Below are positions 46,931 to 58,137 of a stretch of 64,000 nucleotides of DNA, piece after piece. A program made the translations under genes and the position numbers. Position 1 is the stretch's first letter; each line of letters begins with the position of its first letter. The notes beneath the pieces were generated by a model. The model ran no database searches. It worked only from the letters and a program-made list of their open reading frames with translations, and was not told the origin of the DNA. Source of the stretch: Congeria kusceri (Eukaryota > Mollusca > Bivalvia > Myida > Dreissenidae); assembly GCA_027627225.1 (NCBI GenBank), contig JAPFQT010000394.1, positions 62,001-126,000 of the forward strand, in the 5' to 3' direction.

Positions 46931-47085
46931 TATTATATACACCTCAATTTTTTCAACAGTGGTTATATACACCAATCAAGATAAGAATAAAATGGACCAG
47001 TAATAAACGGAATACAGACAAAGAATATTAAGCACGCTTTCATGCCCATTAAACAATACAAAGTTAAAATACAGTCAAACATAAT

Positions 47086-47552
47086 ACAAGAGGGCCAATG
47101 TGGCCCTGGGTTGCTACCCTGGGTTGCTACCCTGAGTTGTCACAAAAGTAGGTTGATGTCAAGTGCCCTCTGTAAAATACTGAATGTCTAACCGCAAATT
47201 AGGACTACACAACTTCCGATTTCATAGCCGATTTCATAGCCAAAATTCAATTCTCCCCTCAAGAAATTACCTTAGAAATTTAATTGACAATTTAAAAAAA
47301 ATATATATTTTTTTATGTAACACATACATGCTAGCATCAAATTTTATTTTGTCTAGTTTGTGACTTCTTATATTTTGAACAAAATGGCAGATAATGAAGG
47401 CTTAAACTGAATTTTATTATTTTAAGCAATTTGGTAGAGGGTCACCCAAGAAACAATTCTGTTAAAATTAGTTCTAAATCCAGCCAGTGGCGGATGGTGA
47501 CTAACCACAATAGTTCTCCCCTGAGCACTTTATGCTCAGGTGAGCTAAAAAG
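47086..47552 (+). mobile_element. Compact hairpin-ended element, about 465 bp
   Basis: ACAAGAG (47086-47092) overlaps a perfect 7-bp stem, AGGGCCA/TGGCCCT (47091-47107). GTTGCTACCCTGG is then duplicated. The right end has 'gagggtcacccaag', 'ccagccagtggcgg' and the hairpin CTGAGCA/TGCTCAG with AGGTGAGCTAAAAA (47521-47551). This is the smallest copy in the window with both end modules. Confidence 0.6.
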
Positions 47553-47579
47553 TCATCCTGACTAATTTAAACATTTTGA

Positions 47580-47810
47580 CATTGTTTTCAGACAGATCAC
47601 TGTCTGCTTATTTGTTTTCAAACTTCATCATTTTGTGTTGGACCATAAAACGCTTCAATGGCATATTATTTCAACTAAAGTTGTTGGCATTGTTTTCAAC
47701 TGAAAGGGTCAAAGTAGCACTGGTTTCATTGTGTCAAACAGTTACGCGAACAATTCACTTTCAATGTGTTAATGGATCTGTGGTTATGCTTCTGTGAGTT
47801 AACAATCCCT
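47580..47810. repeat. Family J copy
   Basis: It matches 25080-25250 and 46690-46880: 'tgttttcaaacttcat', 'ttggaccataaaacg', 'gaaagggtcaaagtagcactgg'. Confidence 0.6.
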
Positions 47811-49752
47811 TTTTCATTCAGATTTAAAGAGGGGCTGTCTGATTTTTACAGATTTATTTTGGGTCTCTTTCTTTACCCACTAACAATAATGTTTCATATA
47901 ACATTAAAAAAAACTGTCAATATCAACAAAAACTATTTTATTTATTGAAAAAAATGCAACTATATATTTTCTGTCAATACAGACCATTTTATCCTAGACC
48001 TACATTTGGTTTTACATTAGAATATAAGAACTGCACATGTGCCAACGATCTGACTCATCAAGATGCTGTATATACATGTGTACTAGTTTGTTGCACAGCA
48101 AAGTATTATTTAACTTTTAAATTTCTCTCTTGATATGCATTTCTAAACAGAAGTTATTCTCAACATTTATTACAATATTATTCTAAAAATATACTGACAT
48201 AATAAGAATAGATGGACGGTTTATGTTATAATTTTCGTACTAAATCCTGCAGTCCCTCTTTAATTTCCTTTCACACTATAATTTAACGTCCTTAAATCAT
48301 TCACAGGAGATAATACCACTGACTTTCTTAAAGACATTGGGTGACCTAGTTTCCCGTCAAAGGAGTGTTTATCCCAAGCATGATTTTTGCATGAAAATCC
48401 CGTTATTGTGGTCAGTGAAGTGTTTAAAGTTTGCGGGTCCTCTCATAAATCTATACTAGTTTCCAACATTGAACAAAAAGAGTGGTATAACTATTTAAGA
48501 AAAAATAGGTAATTTATAAACAAATTGGCGTGTTTTTCCATGCAAATTTACTTATTGGTGGACTAAAACTTACCATGTGATTTTTAGTTAGTAAATTGTT
48601 GATTTTTTTTATATATTGTAAACTTCTAATAACATTCAACATGTATCATAGACGGCCCTTAAAATGACTTGTCCATTGGATGACAGCCAATATTACCGTT
48701 AGAAGTACAGTTATTCAAGGGAAGCATGAAACATGAGAAAATCAACACAGTGTTTTTACAATAGTGACATTTGTCTTAAACTTGTGTTTATATTGTGAGC
48801 ATTTTACTTTTCATTCTACTGATTCTCATACCTAGAACTAAAACTTCAATAGTATAAACACAAGATACACAAATACCCGAGTACAACATTAAAGGGACTG
48901 AACTCCAGATGGTCCAATCGTAAAAACGAAAGAAAATTGTCAAAAATACAAAATTTTCTTACATAATCGTATAAAACCCATAGAAAAATTAGACACATAT
49001 GTTTTTATTTACCTGAAAAACAATGATTTTATATAGTTTTGTTCCTTATTAATGTCCTAAACTCTATAAAATCTGCAGATGCTATAACACATAGAGTAAT
49101 TTAAAAATAGCGCCGTTTATATTTAGGACACTTTAGTTTTGTCGAGTTGCGCAGGCACACACTTGAATCAGCTGCTTGTATTGGGGAAAGCCGCAGTATT
49201 TTTAACCGGGAATACCGTGTTCAAGGAAAGTGCAAGCTTATTCAAATTCTATTTTTCAATGAAATCTACAGTTTATGATAGCATTTGATTTTGTTATATA
49301 CAAATAATGATGGTTTTACAAATGCTTTTACCGCTTAGACGTAACTAAAAAAAAACAACACATTTTTATGCCCATCAGGAGTTCAGTATAAATACAAAAT
49401 GGACCAATAAACAAATTCAGACAGACCGAGGCAAGAGGAATCAAAATACCTGGAATTTAAAGACACTTTCATAGATACTGATCAATACAAATTAACGATG
49501 CAGTTGAACCTCATCAAAATCATCCTGGCCAATTATAACATACATTCAATTTCAACATCGTTTTTAAGACCCAGTAATAAAGTTATATAAATTCCTAATA
49601 AGTGACTGAGTGGCACACAGCAGATACAAACATGATACAATATTGCCACACTCATGGACTTCAGTAGGTTATGATTTACGAATGCATGCGGCTAACAAAA
49701 AGAGATTACACGTATAACCGGCCACAGTAAAAGAAGAATGCTCAAAATGTAC
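47811..49752. other. Unassigned AT-rich stretch
   Basis: AAAGGGACTGAACTCCAGAT at 48893 resembles the edge of a dispersed repeat ('aaagggacctttaaagtc' near 53880 is weakly similar). No coding exon was supported. Confidence 0.35.
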
Positions 49753-49949
49753 GAAAGGATACTGAAACGTCTGGCCTACAAAAGGATACTGAAAGGTCTG
49801 GCCTACAAAAGGATACTGGGATACTGAAAGGTCTGGCCTACAAAAGGATACTGAAAGGTCTGGCCTACAAAAGGATACTGAAAGGTCTGGCCTACAAAAG
49901 GATACTGAAACGTCTGGCCTACAAAAGGATACTGAAATGTATCGCCTAC
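49753..49949. repeat. 27-bp minisatellite, about seven copies
   Basis: The unit is AAAAGGATACTGAAAGG plus TCTGGCCTAC. One unit has an 8-bp internal duplication (GGATACTG). As 27 is a multiple of three, the minus strand stays open and would encode repeats of VSFCRPDLS; this is likely a by-product of the period. Confidence 0.85.
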
Positions 49950-50180
49950 AAGCAGTTGGTTTTATTTTCAAGTGGTGAAGAAAAGCACAACAGACGAATA
50001 AAATAAAATCTTGGGCACAAACATGTCTGGTGGGAAAGCAGGAAGCCGTAAGTCAAAAAATAAAGAGGCCACAAGTCACAAAATAATTGTTGGATTGAAA
50101 TTCTGCTGAGGTTTGAAAGTGTTATCAGACATAGGCACACACAACAGACACGTAGATTCCGTGTCACAACTTACTTTAAA
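49950..50180. other. Short unassigned spacer
   Basis: Nothing recognisable lies between the minisatellite and the duplicated K segment. Confidence 0.35.
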
Positions 50181-50998
50181 TCAATCGACTGGAACTTGTC
50201 AATAGTATGCACAATGTGCCTTGCTACTTGCAGAGTTCTCGGTAACGCGTAATTTGGCGTATTTGGACGGATACTTTTATGAGTAGGACGGCGTAAATCT
50301 GGTTGTTAGATTCTAGGAAGAAACCGTTTTCTCTGGCGTACGCATATTTTCCCAAGACAAAGAATGCCTACTCTACAATAAACACATTCCCCTTCTGCAC
50401 CAGCGTGTCAATTATCGATAAAATCAAGACGCAGGCGGAGTCAGCTTAACTACAGCAACTGGGATGCTAACTTTTCATAGGAAGGAGTCCTGAACTCCAT
50501 GTTTTGAAATCCTAGCGAGAACTCTGTACTGGCCTTCATTAGTCCAAGTTACCTTTTGATTGCAATGAATAATTGTCGTAAAATACATTGTCTGCTGCAA
50601 ATTGATAACGCCCAGTACAAAATAGATTTTGCTAGAACTAAAGATATATGCCCATTTTGTTCAACTTCCATCCAGTGGCTTCAAAGCAGTTGTTAAAGGC
50701 AAAATACAAATTGTTGATAAAAAAAGGACAGACAATAAACAACTGATGATGAACAATAACTGACCAAAATAGCTCACACTTGAGCACTTCAATCTCAGGT
50801 GAGCTAAAACTCTGTTAATAGCAATCCTACTATCTTTCAATGGCATGCCACAGAGCCCGGAACTGGATCTTCATTTCAATGTCATCTGACCTTTTTACAA
50901 CCACGGGTTGCAATCCTTGACTCAACAACTATCCCAACCACAGTCACTTCCACCTAGGCAGGTAGGAGATCGGTACAGGTCCAGTGTCTGGCTCTGTA
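50181..50998 (-). pseudogene. Duplicated, decayed copy of the Cys-rich exon and its flank (K1)
   Basis: Apart from an inserted 296-bp element, this aligns with 59499-60018 over about 520 bp. The coding part on the minus strand (about 50890-50995) keeps SQTLDLYR, CLGGSDCGW and SC, then meets TGA where the other copy has Gln. The 5' half of the exon is absent: similarity stops at 50995, where unrelated sequence begins, and weak similarity resumes at 54270-54420 with the other copy's intron. It is probably a dead duplicate, but TATATATACAG directly before the conserved part could act as an acceptor. Confidence 0.6.
50231..50526. mobile_element. Family L inverted-repeat element, 296 bp
   Basis: The left end is CAGAGTTCTCGGTAACGC; the right end on the opposite strand is CAGAGTTCTCGCTAGGA. 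The flanks TACTTG (50225-50230) and TACTGG (50527-50532) look like a 6-bp target duplication with one change. The paralogous segment at 59555-59575 lacks it. A fragment lies at 19915-20045. Confidence 0.7.
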
Positions 50999-51729
50999 TA
51001 TATACATGTGTACAACATATAAATAGTGCGCTGATGTGGTTGATATGTTCGTATGTATATCGAGAATATTAGGTTAGTGTTGAATACACCGCAGATCCGT
51101 TATATTGTGATCCGTTATTCTGCTATATCCAATATATCGCGTAGCGGCCGTGGTTCCAGATTTTGTTTCATGTACTTCAATATTTTACTATTACACGACG
51201 TTCATAAATAAATCCCGTTGGATCTGGTTTTTCGCCCCTACATCGCTACTCTTTCATTCACACTCCTGTACTGCGACAAACAATAACCCAATCCGTTCAA
51301 CATCACAGTGTAACAGTTTGACGTCATCAGCTTACATCGCTCATGCCACACATGACAACATCCGTTCACTGCTGTCGCTTTAATTAACAGGCAAATTACA
51401 CGCCGTCCACGTGGAAGGTGTATACAGTAACTGTATGTCATAGATCAATACTGACCTATCTGAATGACAATAACGTTACCAATACGGCGTAACTGTTTCT
51501 TTTTTGTTTAAGAGAAAATGCACATCGTTTCCAATTTTGTTGTTATGTGCTACGAAACTTTTATACAAAAGTAAAGATCTCAATGTTCTGTGCGCTACAA
51601 AGTTCTTATACAACAATCAATACATTCACGCTATCCATGCGAATGACGTGACGTTGTACATGTCGACATAATTTTTGCGCGCTTTTCTAGCAGAACAAAG
51701 GATTTACACAAAGTACATGTGCAGTTTAA
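50999..51729. other. Unassigned stretch between K1 and the TTAA element
   Basis: No exon or repeat was confirmed. It belongs to about 3.3 kb inserted or rearranged into the K1 duplicate. Confidence 0.3.
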
Positions 51730-53251
51730 GGTAGAAAGATCCTAATGACTTCGGAAATATCTGTTAACTTCGGCCCATTCGCCACTAACCGTAAATCTAA
51801 TCGATCTGATCCGATACAGAAATTATTTTCGCAAAATAAACATTACCGGTACTTTTCGAATGTTGAGTAATTTTCAATTAAATGTGTGAAATAAATGCTT
51901 ATTTGTGTTTAAAGATGAAAGTAAAAATGTAGTTTGAAGAAAAACAAGGTATTCTGGCATGGGTAATACCTTCAAATGACGTCATTGTTGGGAATTTTTG
52001 TTTACATTTAATCATGACATTTTCGCGATATGTCTGGTGTATTTCATTACACTAAAGTTAAAATAGTTATAAATAAATGTCCAAGGAGTATTAGTATTAT
52101 TGAACATAATTATTCGTATACAAAAACATATCTGTGTGAAGGAGATACGTGCTCCTTGCTGTGAAATGACATTCATTAACACCAAAAATAGTCAGTCGAG
52201 ATGGGTGGAGAGCGGGACGTCAGGTGATCGAGTTTGTCGTTCTGTTGGATAATTTAAAATACTGTTCATTGTGTAAACTTGGACCTGTTCCACTGAGGAA
52301 TTTTGACGAAATCTAGCACTGTAAAAAACATATGAAAATTATGTATCAACGAAATGATGAGAATGGTCTAAGAGACACCTTTTTATCCAAAAACGTGACA
52401 TTTTACCAATAGTCACAAGCTCCAAGAAGAGTCTTGATGAAGTTATCACAAAGATTTGCCAGTTTTTTGAAGCTCTTGTTAACCCAATGTAATGAAAATG
52501 TCAAATGAATTTTTTGAAATACAAACTTAAAAAAAATGTTTATTATTTTTCTGAATTTGGTAACCAAGGACATGTGAACCTCAGCTAGTTACATTTGTAT
52601 TTAAAATGTTTACGCAAAACACTATTCCTTTAACATTAATGCAAAAATAATTAATTTAATATCGATACTGCTTTTACCTGTCTTATTTTTCATATTTTTT
52701 TTTTTATAACATAGGGTTGCTTCACGCCAAATGTTATACGTTGAGATTTGTGTGGTGAACCTATGTCAATTTATACCTTTTTCATCTCAGATAAGGTTAT
52801 ATTATATTTTTGGTATTACTGATTTTGACACACTATGAAATAAAAGTTGAAAAAATACAAAAATTGGTGTTAGGCGTATTTGTACTGTAATAAAATCTGT
52901 TGTTTTTTACCATATGCTTAGCCAAATTTAATGTCATAAGTATTGTTGGTCAACTTTAGTACTTATGTTTGTTATACTTTTTCATAAGATACATCTTTAA
53001 CGTATAAATTAAAGCTATTCAGTAATAAATAAAATACATTTTGACAATATGTCAGTGATTTTTGTAAGTGTACCCCAACAAACTTTTAGGTTGAAGTAGA
53101 AAATGAGGGGTTATAACAAAAATCACATTTTTAAGAAAACGTGTGGTTAGATTTTGTTTATATTTCACAGTTAAGTCTCACAATAGATTTAATGATCAAA
53201 TATAATAAGAATGTCACGGTCTGAGAAAAGTCCCATTAGGGGCTTTCTACC
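51730..53251. mobile_element. TTAA-flanked (piggyBac-type) non-autonomous element, 1.5 kb
   Basis: The left end is GGTAGAAAGATCCTAATGAC; the right end on the opposite strand is GGTAGAAAGCCCCTAATGGG. TTAA lies exactly outside both (51726-51729 and 53252-53255), the piggyBac-type target. There is no transposase; the longest in-frame remnant (about 52375-52490, ending KICQFFEALVNPM) is short and not recognised. Ends of GGT/ACC are not the classic CCC, so the superfamily is probable only. Confidence 0.6.
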
Positions 53252-53255
53252 TTAA

Positions 53256-54269
53256 TTGTAAATATAAATTGTGTTTACTTTATGTGAACAGTAAAATTCA
53301 GGATTGGGATTTAGAATTTATTATACAGAATTTGAAATTAATTATCAGGAATAATGTTATAGTTCTATATACAAATGGAATATTTTACATATGGATATAA
53401 CACATTGTGGATGTTAACAACAATGAAAAAGGTGCGTTAATTACATTTATGTTAATTACGCAACTGGAGTTTCGCTTTGTTTATAATGAGATCGTGAAAA
53501 TATGCCAGTGTATACGCGATATAATGGATCTGCAGTGTATAAAGAAGTTTATCTTGCGAGGCTTGGAGGCGAGCGCTTCCGATGTTTGAGCAAAAAAAGA
53601 CAAACTTCTCTAAATTCAACATTAATCCTAGTATTCTTTTTATACCATCATTTTTTCTTCTAAACTATAAAAAACAAATGTTGTACAAAATGTGGAAATC
53701 ATAAACTAGTAGTACAACTACTTTTACTAGTGTTTAATAAAAAATGAACGAATTGTACTAAAGAAGTAATCCCAAGATTCTAGAAATACAAGAAACAAAA
53801 CATAGGCTGTTAATAAGTTTTATTGTATATGTTTGTGTTATTACTACAAAATATAATTGAAAAGTAACTTTTACAATTAAAGGGACCTTTAAAGTCAAAA
53901 AAGATAAAACTGCGTAATGATCCTTACAATTTATGATCTATAAACGAGTCAATACACAATAAATGACCATAACCTTTCTGCTCGTTTTCAAAAACTCGGA
54001 AACGAAGCGCATGTGTGACTGCAAATCTGATTGTTTCGGAAAACATTTTGCGTATTTTAAATACAATTTATGTAAATTATAATCAAACAACTGACCCGAC
54101 AATGAGACTGTATTGTGTAAAAGTAAACATTGCGACTGTATCGTGTACGGAATAGAAAACGTAGTCCATACATGCGACAAGTATATTTTCACACTGTGAA
54201 AATACAGCTAAGTTTATCCCTGGGGCTGTTATTTCGTCAATGATAGGATAAAATAATAAGTAAAGACTT
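53256..54269. other. Unassigned AT-rich stretch
   Basis: No feature was found apart from a possible repeat edge near 53880. Confidence 0.35.
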
Positions 54270-54430
54270 CCTCAAATTTTGTTATGATTATGCAAGTACT
54301 ATACAGGACACCTTTAGTCCTAGAAAGAAGTGTTCTCTTCAACCTTGACACGACATTGACACGACAAAAGTATGAGTTCAGCCGAGATATGCGTACCATA
54401 TCTTTTCAACAATAAAATACTTGTCTTCGA
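54270..54430. repeat. Resumed K duplication (intron part)
   Basis: TGATTATGCAAGTACTATAC and 'ggacacctttagtcc' match 60180-60215 ('tgattatgtgagtactcaac', 'ggccacctgtagtcg'). This places the K1/K2 duplication beyond the exon. Confidence 0.5.
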
Positions 54431-54894
54431 GAATTTACGAGTGTGGACGAGTCTGTACGACTTGTGAGGACAGGAGTACGAGTTTCTGATCACATTTTAA
54501 GAGAAACCGAAGAGCAGATGTTCTAGTAAGTCTCTAAAACTTGCAGCAAACTCGTGTTATGAGTGTCAGGAATGATAATATGCGGCAAAACGCTATGGGA
54601 AGACAAGTCTATGGAATGTTTTTGAGTGTGTTTGAGAGTGCGCGAGATTCCTTCAACTGTTCGAAAATACAAAGTTGCTGAGAAGCGGGGAGAATTTTAA
54701 ACAGTTTAAAATTCTGGCCCCTACTTGGCGAGTTCTGGCGACATAAGAAGAGATTAGTAGACATCACGCAACAAAGAAGGACATCAGTACAACATCTGCA
54801 CGACAGTAGACGAGTTGTGGCGAGTTACAACTCGCCAGAACTCGTAGCTCAAATTCTCCAAAGTGTCACAGGGCCTTATTCAGTCTAGAGTTGT
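54431..54894. repeat. Fold-back cluster with long palindromes
   Basis: A perfect 25-bp palindrome, AGAATTTTAAAC-A and its complement, lies at 54691-54715. GGCGAGTT/AACTCGCC forms another near 54823-54840. CGAGTTCTGGCGA near 54729 is inverted by TCGCCAGAACTCG near 54835. CGAG/CTCG words are dense from 54440. It may be a decayed fold-back element. Confidence 0.5.
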
Positions 54895-55590
54895 TGAGCA
54901 AAAACCATTTTTCTATTTTTAGTAACAGTGACCTTAACCCCACCCATCCCATATGCAATCCTAAGCGAGATCTCAATATAAGGTATCTACATATGAAATT
55001 TCGATACAATAGCTAAAATTTGTACTCGAGTTACAGAGTGGAAACCACATTTTTATTTATAAGAATGGTGACCTTGACCTGGAACCCACCTATTTAATAA
55101 TCCCAAGTTAGGTCTTAATAAAAGGTATCTAAATATAAGTTTCATTGCAATAGTTTAAATCGTTCTAGGGTTATTGAGCGGTAATCATTTGTTTTATTTA
55201 TAGTAATGCTGACCTTGACCGATCCATCACAAGAAAGGTCTCGATAAAAGGTATCTACCAATGAAGTTTCATTACAATATCTCAATTCCTTCTCAAGTTA
55301 TTGAGCAGAAACTATTTTTTCTATATGCAGTTATGGTCACATTGACCCCACCCACCCCTGATGCAATACCAAATAAGGTCTTAATATAAGGTATCAATGT
55401 ATAAAATTTCATTGAAAGAGCTTGATATGTTTGTGAGTTATTGAGCGGAAACAATTTTTCTACTTTTAGTAAAGGTGACCTTGACCTTGACCCCACCCAC
55501 TCCAGATGCAATTCCAAGCGAGGTCTCAATATAAGGTATCTATGTATGAAGTTGCATTTTAATTGCTCAATTTGTTGTCAAGTTAGAGAG
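54895..55590 (+). repeat. Family A tandem array, five units
   Basis: Units begin near 54930, 55068, 55210, 55335 and 55475 and carry CACCCACTCCAGATGCAA-like text and 'aaggtatctatgtatgaag'. Divergence is high compared with 30877-31790. Confidence 0.8.
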
Positions 55591-55693
55591 CGGAATTCAA
55601 AAGTTGATGCCCCCACTACGTCTGCATGCCCAAAACTACATACCCCAATCTAACAATGAAAATTTTGTTAAAAACCCGTTCCACCACTGCCAG

Positions 55694-55880
55694 CCTAAAA
55701 TCCCCTCCCCACCTAATGCATGAACGAGACAAAGTACCTAAAATCCCCTCCCCACCTAATGCATGAACGAGACAAAGTACCTAAAATCCCCTCCCCACCT
55801 AATGCATGAACGAGACAATGTACATAAAATCCCCTCCGCACCTAATGCATGAACGAGACAATGTACCTAAAATCACCAAC
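55694..55880 (+). repeat. 43-bp tandem repeat, 4.3 copies
   Basis: CCTAAAATCCCCTCCCCACC starts units at 55694, 55737, 55780, 55823 and 55866. Copies differ at one or two sites. It lies at the left edge of family H copy 2. Confidence 0.9.
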
Positions 55881-57125
55881 AAGACAAAGTCTTCTTTTTA
55901 TGTGCCCCCAGTTTTAATTAACCTGTATATATTTGTACAGTCCAGTCAGATCTTTTTATTAGTTTCATATTGTTTTATCTGTGTTTTTTAAAGGCCCTGA
56001 ACAGTAAGCCATTTATTAAAACCAGAAGCATGTAATGTATGTTTTTAGTTTTATAGTATATTGGATCTTTAACCTTTTGTTTAAGAAATAATAAATTTAC
56101 GTCATAGTTTGTTGTCGAATAACCCACGGACGGAAGTTTATATGCATAGGATTTTAATCACGAGTATGTAGCACAAGGTTGTTTTTTTTCTTTTCTGTCC
56201 ATAGGTTATTCGACAACAAACCATGATTTTTTATTTTGATTTTAACACGATTTGAAACTAACCATTAATCCGAATAATTCATGTATATGTTATGCTCTAC
56301 CTTTTTATGAAAACTCCACTCAGATTCTTTAGCAATGGCTGTTCTTTAAGTTAGATTCCCTCCCCCCTAATTTACAAAAACAAACTTGCTGTTTTCAAAC
56401 ATAGAACTTAAATCGATGAAATCATTTTAAAATAAATTGCAACATCATGTACTATGCAGCAATAGTTTGAACATCAACCATACATTGTGAAGCATTAATG
56501 GATATAATTTTACCTATGCACTGGTAACAAAGGACGAAATGTCCGTAACAACCTTATCAGCAAAGAAGGAAATCAAGTATGGGTTAATCTGCAATAACCT
56601 AAGGGCAGCACAAGCTACGACAACGAAAACAGTCCAGGCAAAAGTGTTGTCCCCATGATTTTATAACATGAAATGTTGTAACAAAATGCCATGCTCTGCA
56701 ATCAAATGTGTAGCACTGACATTGAGCTTTCCGCGTTGTGCGTCTTTAATACATTTTTTTAAGATTCCTTCATAACAAATATTAAAAATTACAACAATTC
56801 ATAAATCTGTGTAAAGTGTCAACATGTATTGCTTAATATGTTGAATGTAAGCAAATGCTGCGTTAGAATTTTCTAAATCTGTCACCATGGGGTAGGGTCC
56901 ATGTAACTAAATAGCTCAACAATTTTATGTCTCAAAGGACAGGGTCTCATGTTGGAGCAAAAAGATATATTCCCTGTTCACAAGAGCTCGCTATTAATTC
57001 AAAGTATGTATTTGTAACACCCAACACTAAGATTTATATACCAAAAAAAAGGGAATATTACATGACTTTGGTGTTACGGTGGCTTGTATCGCTCAAGTTG
57101 ATTGTGTGATGCTGTATTCCACAAG
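55870..57125 (+). repeat. Dispersed family H, copy 2, with an 0.8-kb insert
   Basis: 55870-56095 and 56880-57125 together match copy 1 (28280-28476 plus 29145-29452). At 56050 the sequence runs straight through the TA where copy 1 holds the pogo-like element. The extra 56096-56875 is absent from copy 1 and contains the small inverted repeat at 56107-56221. Confidence 0.65.
56107..56221. mobile_element. Small MITE with 18-bp perfect inverted ends
   Basis: GTTTGTTGTCGAATAACC at 56107-56124 and its exact complement at 56204-56221 enclose 79 bp. The flanks (CAT/CAT) give no firm target duplication. Confidence 0.7.
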
Positions 57126-58045
57126 CCCGTGTTAAAAAAATCCACCACAAATATGCTACGAAACAAACAAAACAATAACAAAACAGTTGAAAAACGCGCA
57201 GGAATATATTTCATGTACATGAAAGACGTCATTTGACTCAAATCAACATCATGTAACTGCGGCGTCATGTCTATAATAGAACAGGTTGTTTCCCAATGTT
57301 GTCCGTAACGTTACAGAAATAGATACTCAACGAATGCAAAATAGTATGTTTTCCAGCCGTTGAATACAGAATTTTATTTCACTGTGTGAAATATTGAAAT
57401 TTTATCTGACCTATTGTATTCTACACCAAAAATATACCAGTATTTGAGTCAAATTATCTATATGTATATAATAAAGTAAAATATTACAAACCAACCAGAT
57501 CATAATTGCAGATGCAAGTTATTTTAACATCTAACATTAAAACTTTATATATCTTTTAACTTAAAACAATGTCACCCTATATTGTTATTTTCAAGTATTA
57601 TTACTTGAACATTAAAACTAACAGGGTTTAAAGCATAAGCTGCATAACATGTTTAGAAACAAATGTTGATACATAAAACTATGTGTTTCCATCATTAAAT
57701 TTGTATACCAGTTGGGTTATTTCTCCCACTTTCTCTCTCTTTCTATATATTACGACACACAAAAAGATAAACGTAAAGAAAACAACAATTAATGCCATAC
57801 TTATTAAGTGCATAGATATTCGGTATATATTTTGTTTGTTAATTTGTTAATAAAATAAATACTAAATAATAATTATTCTTTAATTCGTATTTGTTTAAAT
57901 CTACTTCTCATAATGTTCATTATTAAAACAAAACAGTCTGTTTCCATTATGCACGAGTGCAACTTCTCTCTCTGCCTTACTTTTGATAGAAGCTTAACGC
58001 TGACTGGCTTAATGGATTTGAATCGGGTTAATTTATTTGTTCCTT
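57126..58045. other. AT-rich stretch, probable 3' region of the minus-strand exon
   Basis: No coding frame was found. Minus-strand AAATAAATTAA about 15 bp past the stop at 58046 could serve as a poly(A) signal. Confidence 0.35.
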
Positions 58046-58137
58046 TCAAATCTCTGAATCAAAATCTTCTATAGAAGTAAACATGTTACACACAGCCTCG
58101 TTATTTTCATTGTTGTGCAATTCTACTGGGGTAATTC
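58046..58137 (-). CDS. Candidate 3'-terminal coding exon, unrecognised protein
   Basis: On the minus strand the acceptor tatttattgacag precedes GA plus 29 codons and TGA. The peptide reads ITPVELHNNENNEAVCNM and ends TSIEDFDSEI, an acidic tail. It needs one base from the preceding exon. The exon at 59911-60079, if spliced at its GTAAGA, supplies two bases, so the phases do not match directly. Either another exon lies between or these belong to different genes. The call rests on acceptor, composition and open frame. Family unknown. Confidence 0.4.
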
